Source of the DNA: Strongylocentrotus purpuratus
Taxonomy: Eukaryota; Echinodermata; Echinoidea; Camarodonta; Strongylocentrotidae
Length of the DNA: 64,000 nt
Assembly: GCF_000002235.5 (NCBI RefSeq)
Contig: NW_022145601.1
Span: forward strand, 23,477,389 to 23,541,388
Reading direction: 5' to 3'
The notes below the pieces were generated by a model, which saw nothing but the letters and a program-made list of their open reading frames with translations, made no database searches and was not told the DNA's origin. This document shows positions 13,001 to 28,000 of this stretch, piece by piece (the first letter of the stretch is position 1; every line of letters begins with the position of its first letter). The translations under genes and the position numbers were made by a program.

Positions 13001-16000
13001 TATAAATATATATAATATATTTTTATATTGATGCTTTCATTGTACTGAATTGAGAATTTCAATTCTCAATTTTAAGATTATGTATTGCTTCTTCATTACA
13101 ATCTCAGATGAATGAAAGTAATGATATTGAAACGTTTATTTATCAAGACTTTAATAGTATCAACATTTTAATGGGAGACAAATATCAGGAAAATTTACTG
13201 ATTTATGATAGATGTTAATTTTGACAATATAAATGTACATGACCACTAGCAATTTGTCACTTCATTGTGGATATGAATATTCATGAGCAATTTTCCTCAA
13301 CCCCTCCTCCCCCTCCCCCAGGAAACACAAGAGCATCATTGTGGATCCAGCGGTCTTCACCTGTATCAGCATGTTAGCCAGAGCAGTAGGACCGGTCATT
13401 GCCAGAGATGTCAAGGAACTATTGGAACCCATGCTGGCTGTTGGTCTGAGGTTAGTGTTTTGATGTCTCAGAATTATGCATGAATGTAATGTGTCAAAAT
13501 ATATATTATCGTTAAGTAACATGTTGTTAGTAATTAACTCTTTGTCTGTTTAGAGTCGGAAGGGAGTTAACTCTGTTTAAAGTGATATGAGATAACACCT
13601 TTCTGGCTCCAAACAGGCGTCATATGCTCTTATACATAGTGAGTGCCCCTCAAGCTTTCAATAGACAATATATACATGTAGTACTATGCTATGATTTAAA
13701 GATAAAGTTGAGTTCTGGTCATGTGATTGCATTGTGAAAGATATGGTGTGTAATAAATCAGAAAAGGTTGATCATGTAGCATATAAGTTTTGGTGTGTAC
13801 TGCAAAGTTCTGGAATCATCAAAATGATGTGAAATGTGGCCCAGTAAAGTAACAAGCACTGTACAAACATGTGGTATAAAAATGAGGCCCACGTTTTTGA
13901 GCTGTTTCATGTCATATTTAGAATATGGAGGCATTTGAAGAGCCATGCTTTTCAGGTAGCTTTTTTTCTCTGATGTTCTTCCACACTTGCATAATAACAA
14001 CGAAAACGCTCACAAATTATTTTTCACCTCTCCCCAGAGCTCAACCTTCTCTTTAAGTCCTTTGGAATTGACTTGAATGGGATTAAATTTTGGATAAAAT
14101 CATAATCGCTAGAAAACTTAATATTATTATTATTCCTTTTTCTTTAGCCCGGCCTTGACTGCAGCCCTTCACGACCTTGCCAAGCAGATTCCCCAGCTCA
14201 AGAAGGATATCCAAGATGGCCTCCTCAAGATGCTGTCCCTGGTCCTCATGCACAAACCCCTGCGCCATCCCGGGACACCGAGGGCGCTGCTCTCTCCTAC
14301 TGGCCAGACAGGTTAGTCTTCAATACATACTGTGGATATACATCTACTCGAAGAAAGGACATAGATGATGGGACTGTTTTAATAGCCTGTTTTATGTCTT
14401 TTTTTCATGGACAAACGGTTGGGAAAATTCAAAAATGGTTGTGAGAATTTACTGTTAATCACTGTTATAAGGGTGTTGCACAGTGACGCCTTCAAAGAAA
14501 CCATAGATATCTTTGTGGTTTAAGAATTTTTCAGGATTTTTTGCATGTCAGAGGGTTAGTACAGTAGAAGGAATATAATAAGTAACATTTTATACAAAAA
14601 TGAATCAATTTTTTTATCAACCTTCAACAATGTTACCGAGTCACTGTAATGCATTCTACTTGAGAAAATCCTTCATATTCATGAGTAAATCAGTGTATTG
14701 AAATTGATCTATGAGTGCATTTGCTACCCGTTAGTATAAACAAAGTAATACCATAAAGTAAATTAACTTGAATGTACTCTCCAGGTACAGCATTGTCATC
14801 CATTGACTCCGGTGACCTCACCAGCACAGTGCTTGCCCTCAGGACCTTGGGTAACTTTGACTTTGAAGGTCACTCCCTCACCCAGTTTGTGCGTCATTGC
14901 GCCGACCACTTCTTGTCCAGTGAGCACAAGGAGATCCGCATTGAGGCGGCTAGAACCTGTTCCAGCCTGCTCCAACCGGCTGTCAATGTAAGTTTTCATG
15001 GAGTGATTGTACATTACGTTGTATTCTGAATCTAAGTTTGTCCAGTGAGCACAAGGAGATCTGGACTTTAGGCGGCTAGAACCTGTTCCAGCCTGCTCCA
15101 ACCGGCCGTCAATGTAAGTTTTCATGGAGTGATTGTACATTACGTTGTATTCTGAATCTAAGTTTGTCCAGTGAGCACAAGGAGATTAGCATTGAGGCGT
15201 CTAGAACCTGTTCCAGCCTGCTCCCACCGGCTGTCAAAGTAAGTTTGTCATGGAGTGATTGTACAGTGCATTGTATTCTGAAGCTAAGTTTGTTTTTTAC
15301 AAGTCAGGTTTGGTTTTCTAACCCTGATCCTCAGTCTTGACGTAATATTTTCTATGTATTGAATTTTTCATAGTGAAACACTTCGGCAGGGAATGTAATG
15401 TGTTTAAGTTACATTGATAGATGATAATGTACACAATTTGGTATATACATGTAGTCATTTTGCAAATGTGATAGAGAAGTCATTTTACAAACGTGATAAA
15501 GAAGGAATTTATAACAATTTTTTGTAACTATCTAAACTGTAATTATAAAATGTAAGTATTATTAGTGTAGTTTTAATGTGTGCGTCATTTGCTTTTATAC
15601 ATGTATAATCTACTCTATTGTGATGTTTCGTATCAAATATTTTGATGAAACTGGAAAAAAATAAAATTAAATGAATCTATCCTTTGCAACCCCCTAGCTT
15701 CGGAGTGCCCCACACCCAGTCAGTGCAACTAACACCCAGGTCGTAGCGGAGGTTCTCTCTAAACTCTTGATTGTAGCCATTACAGACTCAGGTAAGACAG
15801 TGGTGATATGTGTCCTGGTTTTTTTCTTCACAAAGATCCTAAGTCGAACTTAACTCTAAGTTGGACTTAACAACTATGGAAAGCCGTTAGCATCTTTGAC
15901 AATATTTTGTAAAAGTTATTTTAAAAGGCATAAGATGTTGATTCAAATCATTCATATTTTCTATTATCATGGGAGATTTCATGTTCTTGATGTGGAATTT

Positions 16001-19000
16001 ATAAAAAATCTAAAATACTTGATGTTTTGCTTTTGAATATATCTTATTTTAAGGTTACAAATGGCTCTTCATAATTTTTAAGTCCAACTTAAAGATAAGT
16101 TCAACTTAGGATCTTTGTGAAACACCCTCCTGGGCTCCATTTCACAAAACCTGTCATCAGTGACAAATGACAGTTTTTGGTTTAAGCTAGTGAAATCCTT
16201 ACTTCTGATTGGTTATCAGCAGATTTGTCACTGATTTTTGTAATATGTCGTTGAAAAAAGGCTTTGTGAAACAGGTCCCTGGATGAATGTATTTGTCAAG
16301 TGGGTATTTTCTCAGGCAATTTGGTATTCTTTCACACGTTCATACACAAGTATGGCAAAAGTATGTGTATCAACGTTTTTGCTGCAAACTGCTTTTATTA
16401 GTCTGCATGCATCCATGTTCTTTTAAAACATTTGTTATGCTTTGAAAAATGTTTGTATTAATAGTTATGTTGTAGTTGTTATAGTTTTTCATGATTGTGA
16501 TGATAATGAATTGTATCGTGATTATAATGATATGATGATGGTGATGATAATATAATTTGTTTTGATATCTACACTATGGTTAAGAATGTCCCCTTTGCTA
16601 TTAGAATCACATACTCTATGCATACATGGCATGTCCATGTATTCTTGAAAATATGCAGTAAACGTAACTCCTGTACTTGTCATATAAACAGACATGTAAG
16701 TATTAATGATAGTGCACTGATGATGGTATCAAACCTGTCTGTAAAAACCACCCAAGGGAAACATAAAACGTGGCCACTATAGACAGGTGGTCTTTATAGA
16801 GAGGTGGTTGCTAATACAGGTTTGACTGTACTAACAATCTCTTGTCTCATATCACCCCTTAGACCCTGACATTCGGTACTGCGTCCTTGCATCTCTCGAC
16901 GAGCGCTTTGACGGCCACCTTGCCCAGGCCGAGAACCTTGGCGCCCTCTTCCTCTCACTGAATGATGAGATCTTTGAGATCAGAGAGCTGGCCATGTGTA
17001 CCATTGGTCGTCTCAGCAACCTTAACCCTGCGTACGTCATGCCGTCTCTAAGGAAGACACTCATACAGGTAAGGCGCATCATTTGCTATAATTTTGTCAA
17101 TAAATTATTGCTATATTTCGTATATATATTTGTATTTTATGTTTATCTTTCGTTATGTTATTTGTATGTTCTTTACCTATCTGTAAATATCAATGTTACA
17201 ATTATGTATGTTTTTATATGACGAATGGAATAACATGAATTGAATTTAATTGATATTTCTATTACATTGAACATACACAGCTGCAAATACAAGCCTCCAC
17301 TACCAGCCGTTTTGTACGGGTTATTGTGCCAGGTGACGAAAGGAAGTGATTATCAGATTATAGGGAAGCTTACCACACCAAATGCATCCTTTTTGAGACC
17401 TGTAGCCAGGGTTGAAAAGAAAGTAAAATAATTACAGCAAAACTGAAGATTAGACCAATACAGCTCTTCAAAATGCTTTCTCAAATATAACTTTGAGATT
17501 ATTTGGTGCTTCAAAAGTTGAAATAACATAGGAGAAATTACACAATTTTAGGAAATGCTACAAACTAAAATTTCACCATGCTGACCTATCAGCCATTATT
17601 GAGCTCAAACTGAAAATTACGCCATGCGCCATTTTGTTGGTTTTGTGGTGCCTTGTCACAAATATATTTCTTTATGCTATTTTGATATTTGCTTGTTAAC
17701 GTAGATCTTGACTGAACTAGAGCACAGTGGTGTTGGACGAAACAAAGAACAGAGTGCCAGAATGCTGGCTCATCTAGTCTCCAATGCACCAAGACTCATC
17801 AGACCTTACATGGAACCCATTCTAAAGGTAAAGATGGAGCTATAAAGCTGGTTAAGAAATGATGATGGTGATGGTGATGGTGATGGTGATGGTGATGATG
17901 ATGATGATGACAGTGATAATTATGATGATGGTTGTGGTGGTGATAATGATGTTGATGTAGATCTTAACTGGATGAAACAAGGAACAGAGTGCCAGAATGC
18001 TGGCTCATCTAGTCTCCAATGCACCAAGACTCATCAGACCTTACATGGAACCAATTCTCAAGGTAAAGATGGAGCTAGAAACCTGATTATGAAATAGATG
18101 ATGATGTTGTTGATGATAACGATGATGATTATTAGTTGAAAGTTGGTGATGATAATTGTGATTGTGATGATGATAATCATGATGATTGTGGTGGTGATAA
18201 TAATGAAATTGATATAGATCTTGACTGAATTAGACCACAGTGGTGTTGGACAAAAAAAAAGAACAAAGTGCCAGAATGCTGGCCCTATCAAGTCTCTAAT
18301 ATTAATTATGATAATGGTTGTAGAGATAATGATGTTTAATGATGATGATGATGATGATGACGATGATGACGACGATGATGGATGGCATGATGACGATGAT
18401 GATGATAATGATGATAATGGTGATGATGATGATGATAATGGTGGTGATGATGATGGTAATGTTGATAGTGATATATCTAACATTGATTTTTATGACATTT
18501 ATTATGATAATGATTTTATATATAATGTTAGTACAGTATGTGTAACTCACATGTAGAACCCCAAAAATGATTACGATGACGATATCGATATACAAAGTTG
18601 TACAATGTCTTTATGCCTTGATAAACAGATTCTCATGACTCCTGTGTAGTTACTGTCACAAGCTGCAGATAATGATGTTGTGTATGGTGGTGGTGTTGTC
18701 AAAGTGATAAGTCAAACTGCATTGTTTAGTCATACGCTCATCAATGGGGGTCAAAATCACTCTGATATATTGATCATTCTGTGTGTACCCATATGAATCC
18801 TCCCTTGTGTAACATATTTTTTATTTCATTTCTTCAGGCACTTGTACCGAAGCTGAAGGAAGCAGACCCCAACCCTAGTGTTGTAATCAATGTGCTAGCA
18901 GCCATAGGAGAGCAAGCTCAAGTGAGTTTGAATTAGAGTGCATTTAGATGACAGATTTCACAAACAGCCTTGAGCTGCATGTCATGTTCTTTTTAAAACC

Positions 19001-22000
19001 AGTAAACCTATTCAAATCCATTCAATTCAGTTCAGTTTCAATTCAATCAATTCAGTTCAATCAATTCAGTTCAGTTCAGTTCAGTTCAGGTCAGTTTAAT
19101 TCTATTTAGTTCAATTCAATTCAGTTCAACTCTAGTTAAGTCAATACAATTCAATTCAAGTCAGTTCACTTCAATTTAACAATAGATTACATATGGGTGT
19201 TCCTTCAATTTACAGTCAGATTTTATATGAGCTGTATTTTTTAGACTGGACAAGAGAAAATATTGTTTACAATACCCGATTGTGTTGTAAAATTCAAATG
19301 ACCCCAATTTTATTTTATTTGAGGTTCTCATGTAAATGTCAAATGTTTAGAACCAGAAGGGCATTAACTCATATACTTTAAAACACAGTTTATGATCTTC
19401 TGGCTCTGAACAGAAAATGTGTGAATTTTTGATTGATGATTTGTTTTGCATTTTCCTTGATGTTTAGGTGAGTGGTATCGAGATGAAGAAATGGATGGAC
19501 GAGCTTTGTCCCATCATGTTAGATATGTTACAGGACAGTGCTCTATTACGCAAGAGAGAGGTAAATCCATGAAATCTTCTTGATCTTATTTAATATTGTT
19601 TTAACTGTATTAACCAAAAGCAATACACACTTTAAAGATGAACTTGAGTTTTGGTAAATATAGAAAATAACTTCTAACAGAATCCGACGAAACTTACACT
19701 AAATGTTCAAGATTACCTGGTAGGAATTTATTCCTTGAAATGCTAGAGCGCCGTATGGCAGCCGTGCTAAAGCCAGGGTAATAATAATCGGGAGCGCCAG
19801 GAGGGTCAAATCTGACTGACATGAGCACTATACAAGAACCCACTATTATTATTATTATTATTACATATAAATGACATGTGCCAAACGATTTTGGTAGAAA
19901 ATATATAGTGGTTGAGTAATGATCAAAGAAAGATAATCCGGGTTAGTAGGTCAGACACCATGTGCTTAAAACAGGTCACTACAGTATGTGCAAATGGGAG
20001 TGGTGGTTTTTATCGAAGATGATGCCCAGTAAGTTTTTGTGCATTTGTTTTTATTTCAATGGTTCAAACAACCAATCTACTGCAGGATAAACAATTCAGA
20101 ATAAATCATAGCAATTTTCTCTTTAAATATGATTCCAATACCAGAGCTCAAGATTAGCTTTAACTGATTATATAGTTTATTTTGGAGCAAGTGCCATGAG
20201 CACCTAGCCGGTGGATATCGGTGCTATGGAAGACATTGTGATTATTGTTATTATTATCTTGTCAGTGAGGGATTGTAGAAGTAAAGAGTTTTACAACACC
20301 AAGTCCCCTAGATGCATTTAAGACTTAAACACAAACAGTCAAACCTGTCTTAGTGGCTACCTCTCTATAAGGGCCACCCATCTATAAAGGCCACTTGTCT
20401 ATAGAGGCCATGTAGTTTGTCTCCCTCAAGAAAGAAATGTGTGTTGTAGACCTGTCTACAGTGGCCACTTTTTCTTTTTCCTCTTTGTGGCCTCAGTAGA
20501 CAGGTTTGACTGTATATGTCCTGCAGGCTGCTTACTGGCATCTATCTGCAAGAATAAAAATGCTTGTTTTTCTGGTGGAACGGCCAAAAGGGCATGACCT
20601 TTGATAAATTAATTTTTCATATGCAAAAGTCCCATTTACGCTTTAAGTTCATGCTGTTCACATTAAGTACTTTTGGCTGTTACACTAGCAGTCTGGTAAA
20701 ATTAATCATTAAATAGAATAGAATAGAAAGAAATCATCTATTATTATTCTTAATCCTTACAGGTTGCACTATGGACCCTAGGACAGTTGGTAGAGAGCAC
20801 AGGTTATGTGGTAGAGCCTTACAACAAGTATCCCAATCTTCTGGATGTCCTACTCAACTTCCTCAAGACAGAGCAGTCTCCCACTCTAAGAAGAGAGGTA
20901 TGCAAATTGGATTATTCACTTTCAGTATTTTTGTTTAATTTTTAAGTTAAACTAAAGCATTTGTTGAAAACTAGGAGTATGCTCATTAGCTTATATAATT
21001 TGTTTTAGAAGGTTATATTGTGGAATAAACAAACAGATATTGCAGCTTCATGTTCTACTTCATTTTCCTATCTGTAATTCTTAACAATCTTCATCTCGTG
21101 GAAGAATAGAGAGAACTTACATGTAGTAAAGATGAAGTCACTCTCACTGTCAGTTCTATTGCTCAATATGTATTCCTGACAAACCTAGAGCCTACCTTAT
21201 TTATTTCAAAACTAACGTAAATGTGTGTTGAGCCTGCCTAACATTGTTACACAGGAAGAATGGTCAGTGTTATTCAATTCATTATGTTAATGAGAGGGAT
21301 TAATCAGTGGGAAAAGGGTAATCAAAATTTGCACTCCTACAATGTACATGTATGCCTAGTGGACCTAAAAGGATCCATATTAGTTACAGTACAGATTTTT
21401 AGATTATGATTATGATGATTTTCCTTGAATCATCATCCTCTGTTTAGACCATCCGTGTGCTAGGCTTGCTGGGAGCCCTGGATCCATACAAACACAAGAT
21501 CAACCAAGGAGTCATTGATACCACAGGAGACGGGGGAGCCACTCAGAGCATGTCAGATGCTAAATCCAAAGAAGAAGGTACATGGATATTGTTTTTATCT
21601 TGTGTTCTGAACTTTAAACCCAGTGATTATTCTTATATGTACTGCCAAACACCCGTAGAAGGGGTATCTAGAGAGAGAGAGAGAGAGAGAGAGAAAAGTT
21701 TGAGATTAAGAATAGGTAGGAAAGTATTTGCTAAGAAGTAATTTAGCCTTTGTAGGATTAAACTTTTCAGCTACTTATCTTGCTTCTGGATATGATATTT
21801 TGTATTATATAAGTATGTTAAAATTTTCAATATTATTAAGCCATTGAATACTGAATTCTCTCATTCCCATAGGCTTTAATACAGGAGCCGACCATTTCCA
21901 GTAGGCAATGGGTTAAAAGAAATATACTGAGCACTAAGAGATTCTACATGTTACAGTCACCAACCACTTAGTTGATTATGTGACACAGGCTTAATTTGAT

Positions 22001-25000
22001 GTTAGGTTATATATCCAGTCTTCTTAGAAAGTAGTATAGAAAGACCACTCGAGGGAGACAAGAAAAGCAATCTAGGCAGGTGGTCTTTGAGTGCAGGTTC
22101 CTTTAGTCCATATTTCAATGAAAAACCACTTATTAGGGAAATTAAAAAAATGTAGTCTTTTATAGACAGGTGGTCTTTCTGTACAGGTGGTCGCTATATC
22201 AGCAGAGCTGCCAACCATTCCGTTTTTGCCGGAAGTACTCGTTTTTTCCTCCAAATTACGGTATTACGTTTTTCCTTCATAAAATACGGTTCTTAAATTA
22301 AATTTTTTTTTTAAATTTTTTTATTTTTATTTACATACTGCCCGTCAAACAACTGCCCTAAAATGGTGATTTGATCAACAATTCAATAGAAAACTAAATT
22401 AAAAAAAATACATGAAAAGAAAAATATTCTCAAAAAGAATGAAATGCTGATAATACCAAAATACATGTAACCACCAAAAAAATTCCTGCTTGTATGGAAA
22501 AACAGCATGATGAATGAACATATCTGCATTGGTAGTGTGTCGCACAAGGTTGGCAGCTCTGTATCAGGTTTGACTGTACTAATCCAATAAAACTCCTAAC
22601 CATTTTTACTCCAGCTGGTGAGTCTACTGCTAGCGAGATGCTGGTCAACATGGGCAGCGCATCTCTGGAGGAATTCTACCCTGCCGTCGCCATAGCAACA
22701 CTGATGCGGATCATGCGGGACGGCTCCCTGGCCAACCACCACACGGGTGTGGTTCAGGCCATCACGTTCATCTTCAAGAGCCTGGGCGTCAAGTGCGTCC
22801 AGTTCCTTCCTCAGATCATGCCTACTTACATCAACGTGATACGCACCTGCGATAACAACACACGAGAGGTGATTATAACAATAATATGTCTTGTTTACTC
22901 ATGGTAGCCTCTTCCTGAGGGCCCTGCAATCATATTATTACCCCAGCTTTAACCGAGCTACCATTTCTTTTTGATTTACATGTTTTCTTGTCTTTCTGAA
23001 TCGTTACATGCATGAAACTCTAGGGGAAACATGACCTTTACCCTAATAGTGATAATGAGGGATCATTGCAGCAATGTAGAACTAATGAAATATTTATTCG
23101 TTGAAACAGAATGGTCCTTTCCATAAAATATCAATCAACACATTTTGCTATTGGTGCAGTGAAAATTATAAGCTAGGGCAAATGCAACTACAGAGGTGTT
23201 TATCTTTGTTATTTGCTTCAGAACAAATAAAATGCTTTCATGTGATATCAGTTTCCTTGATAATATAATAAGCCAAGCTTTTATTCTCAGCTTAATGTTA
23301 AACAAAAAAATGCCCTGAGATTGAACCAATCTAAAATTTGCATTAAACAAGTACGAGTATTGGATACAGAGGTGTTCTGAACCTCTGGTCCTCTATTACA
23401 TTAACTATTGAAAACAAAGCACTCTTGAATATAAACCCTTCAAAAAAAGTTTGGAAACTCAAGTCTGATCGATTATATCTCTCTTGTCATTGAATAATGA
23501 TCGCTTTGTTTAGTATCATTAAAAAGTATATTCATTCCTTTTGAAAATGATACCTCGTTTTTTTTTTTTTTCCAGTCATGGAATATTCAGTAGATCAAAA
23601 TAAGGGGTAAGGGCAAAAGTGAAAGTTGCGAAATGCACCGTTCTTGTTGGACTGTGCGTTCAAATTTCCCTATTACCCGGGCCTTTTCAATAGTGGTTAA
23701 CCTAAGCATGTTGCCTCATAAAGTCGATGACCCTACCCTTATTCTGATGTACTGCTCACTCCATGGATCCAAAATTACAGCAAATATGCTGTCATTTTAA
23801 AGTGGAATAACCACACTTTCTAAAAATAATAATCAAAGCAATGATTTTGCCATGATGACAGAGCTATAATCGAACCAACTTGAGTTTCAACGTTTTGATG
23901 ATGACAATCAAGGTGATTATTATACCATGAGAAGAGATCCATAATCAATCTAACTTGAGTTTCCAAACTTGTTTTGAGGGGTTTAGATATATGTACCTAC
24001 TGTTATTATTCCTTTGCTCAGTTTTCATTCAATTGAAACAAACAAATATGTGCTTTAATATTTGATAGTTTACATTGTAGCTCTTCAATGTTAGATTACC
24101 TATTGATCAATTATGCTGCTCCTTTTGTATTCACAGTTCCTGTTCCAGCAGCTGGGCATCATGATCTCCATTGTGAAGCAGCACATCAGAAACTTCTTAG
24201 ATGACATCTTTGACCTTATTAGGGTGAGTACTGGTGCTGGTTGCAGGGTCTTAACGTTAAAGCCCCACTGCACTACTCATAGCTACTTGCGCCCTCTATA
24301 TAGCAAACAATGCCTAAGCGGTGACTGTTGGTACCCCATGGTCCCCTTTTTCTTATGTTAATTGAGAGCTGATTTGATGAGATAACCACCTGTCAGTGAC
24401 CATGTAGGGAGGTCTATTCCCTCCTGGCCAAACTAATGCAGATAGGCATTGACATTACTGTCTATTACATGTCCTTTATCTGTATCCAAGCAGGTTTATA
24501 TGATGCTGTTTTCGAAAATTTTGTATTAAATGACAAACATCAAACAGTTCATCCCCATGACTTCATCTTCTTAAATTACTCTTTCAGTCGACTGCCGGGA
24601 GTTACTTAAAGATAAAGTTGAGTTCTGGTCATGGGATTGCATTGTGAAAGAAACGTGGAATCGAAAGGTTGATCATCTAGCATATAAGTATTGGTGTGTA
24701 CTGCAAAGTTCTGGAATCAACAAAATGATAAGAAATTTGGCCCAGTCTTGGTAAAGTTACAAGCACTGTACACAGAAAGAAAGATGTATATAGGACTACA
24801 CGAACATGGGGCATAAAAATCTGTCCCAATTGGTATGATATTACATGTCCTATTTAGAATATGAAGGCATTTGAAGAGCGATGCTTTACAGAAAGCATTT
24901 TTTATCTGATGATCTTCCACACTTGCATAATAATAATGATAACCCTCACAAATTATATTTCACCTCTTCCCAGAAATCAACCTTCTCTTTAAGTCCAGAA

Positions 25001-28000
25001 TGCATATATTGTAAATCTATATTGTTTATCTCTCACAGGAATTTTGGACAGTGAACAGTCCTCTTCAGAACACCATCATCCTGCTGGTGGAGCAGACAGT
25101 AGTGGCTCTAGGAGGAGAGTTCAAGCTTTACCTACCCTGCATCGTCCCTCAGATGCTCAAGGTCTTCATGCATGATAACAGCCAGGGAAGGGTCGTTACT
25201 ACCAAGGTAAGCTTATTGTATTGATAGATTTGAATTAGATTCAAACCTACTTTAGTGACCACCTGTATAGAAAGACCACCTGTCTACAAAGACCACATTT
25301 TTGGTTTCCCTGGAAAAATAGTTTCTCATTGAAACATGTACTAAATGAACCTGTACACAAAGACCACCTGCCTATAAAGACCATTTTTCTTGTCTCCCTC
25401 GGGTGGTCTTTATAGACAAATTTCACTGTATATCAACGTGGTACTGGTAGAAAAGAATTGAAGCTGAACGTTCTATGAATCTTGCCTCAGATGCTCAAAG
25501 TCTTTATGCACTACAACAGCATGTATATTGTTTATCTCACATGAAAGGGAAGGGTCATTACTACCGAGGTAAGCTTAAGATATGTGACTGTTGCTCTAGA
25601 AAAGAAAAAGCCAGAATTCTAATATCTGATTCTATGAATGGTTGTGATATGAGATCATTCTTTATAAAGCTGCAAATATTTCTGGTTATTACAATATGTC
25701 TTTAAAATAACATGTAATTCTATTGAGTCTAAACTTACATTTAAACCCGTATTCTACTCATGCAGTCAGATCTGACACTAGGTTTAAGTCATGTTATAAA
25801 TAAAAGGCAAGTATAGACGTCGTATTCACTTCCCCTGTTAAAAATTGACTTCAGAATGAGCTCAAATCCTGCATTGGGTTTATATTTTTACTAGAATACC
25901 TATCTTGATCTGTCAATATATCTTCTTATGAAACCTTTTTTCCCTGTTCCACATCTACACATGTACAGCTCCTGAACGCGATGCAGAAGTTTGGAGCCAA
26001 TCTGGACGACTACCTTCACCTTCTTCTCCCCCCTGTCGTGAAGCTCTTTGACTCTCAGGAGGTCCCAGTTTCTGTCAGAAGGTGAGAATGCAGCTGCCAG
26101 GGTTTTATTAGGGACATCTAGATATGATCACAATTCTCCTGTTCTCCAAAAGCTGCCAGTCTGCAAGCGCATAGAATTCAAAATCTTTCTCACATGGAAG
26201 GCTGTAAATGGATTAACACCAAACTATATACAAATATGCCTTATTCACCAGCTCGTAGTCTAAGATCATCACATCAGCATCTTTTTAAGATCCCCAAGAC
26301 GCGAGTAGCCTGTGGTGAAAGGGCCTTTTCAGCTGCAGCACCTTCTCTTAGGAATAATTTACCATTTAATTTGAGAATCATAACTTCCTTAGGGACCTTT
26401 AAATTTGAGCTGAAATCTCGTCTTTTTTTAACAATACCTGTACTTGGCACTACGACACTCATCCAACCTCTCTTATTCTTTCTATTTTTTGGTGCGCCTC
26501 GGAATAGAATTGTCTAGATAGACGGCGCTATATAAATGCCTATTATTATTATTATTATTATTATTAGTTGATAGGGTTGTACAACACTTCCCCCTCCAAC
26601 AGTTTCTTATCTATCAATCATTTATACCGATTAAATATCTATCTAACTTTAACTCTACACTTTTCCCTGTACATGTACCCATCACTAGCGTTATCCTAAT
26701 CTAAATCTCAAACAGAAAAATAAAGAAACTTATATATTATCGAGAGAGGAGTAATTCCATGATGGTTATGCTGGTGTATGAGATGCTTATTTATACAAAA
26801 ATAACAGACAAAATAGAGGAAACATAACAATAAATAAAAAAAGGGGGAGGGGAAGTAAGATATAACTTGAAAAAGATTTAACAATAATATAACAAGGAAA
26901 GTAAGGGAACCTTTTTCCATATTCATTGAATTATAAGTTTTTTTTTTTAATGAAGTAATCTAATCTTACAAGAAAAGAAAGAAACTTTGACCAAAAAATA
27001 GCAACAATATGACAATACTTGATATTACAGTTTCAATTTTTATTACATATCATTACAATTTCAGTTTTCTTACAAATACATATGGTAGCAAAATCACTGA
27101 TATCTTTTCTCTGTCTTTCCCCCCTTCCTTAGAACTTCACTAGAGACCATTGACCATCTCAGTGACAAGCTGGACTTCATGGAGTTTGCCTCCCGCATCG
27201 TCCACCCCTTGGTCCGCACCCTGGACACCACGCCTGACCTTCGACCCGTTGCCATGGACACGCTGTCCTCCGTGGTCCTGCAGCTCGGCAAGAAGTTCCA
27301 GATCTTCATCCCGATGGTGAACAAGGTCCTGGTCAAGCACAGGATCAACCACCAGAAGTATGAGACGCTGGTCCTCAAGATCCTCAAGGTAGGATGACAT
27401 TGGATTTCTTTGATTTTATCCCTTGTAGACATTAGACACTTAGACATTAGTCATACTTCGAAGAGTGATGTTCTCACAATGAGTTTGTAATATATGGTAA
27501 GGCAATAATCCTCATTATCATTTCCTTCAGAGAGGACTAAAAGCTGTCTGTCCCCTTGTTGCTTACTTACAAGCATACACTTGCTTCATTAGCAGTCAGG
27601 TAGAACAAACAAAATAGCAATACTTAGAGGATTGTTTGAAGTTTGAAGTTTGAAGTTTTTACATCAAAAAACAGTTTAAAATTGTTATATTTTTTTTTAT
27701 ACAAGCGTATAAGAGTAGATTTCACACAAAAAAAATTATAGTATAATGTACTGAAAATAAGTACGAAGTTTCAAAATATATAGATTGTGAACAGTTGTGA
27801 ACAGTTGTTAAAATTATCTTTGCTTTTTTGATCAGGGTACGACCATAGCAGAGGATGAACTCCTTTTGATGAGAGCACGGAGCAAGAAAATGAGCTCGAA
27901 GGAGGATAGCTCCGCCATGGAACCAATTACTGTTAAGAAGCTCCCCGTCAGTACCAGAAACCTGCAGAAGGTAAGACTGATCAAGTCATAATAAAAATTA

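Noticed and set aside
14796-15140. 114-codon minus-strand ORF over exon 13
   Set aside because: Antisense shadow of exon 13 and its tandem copy.
17961-18062. Functional alternative exon 16
   Set aside because: In-frame gap of seven codons and an in-frame TGA; at most a stop-carrying exon.
18058-18595. Ser-rich, Asp-rich, Met-rich and Ile-rich ORFs on both strands
   Set aside because: All are frames of the same GAT/GAC simple repeat; none has conserved or mixed sequence beyond it.
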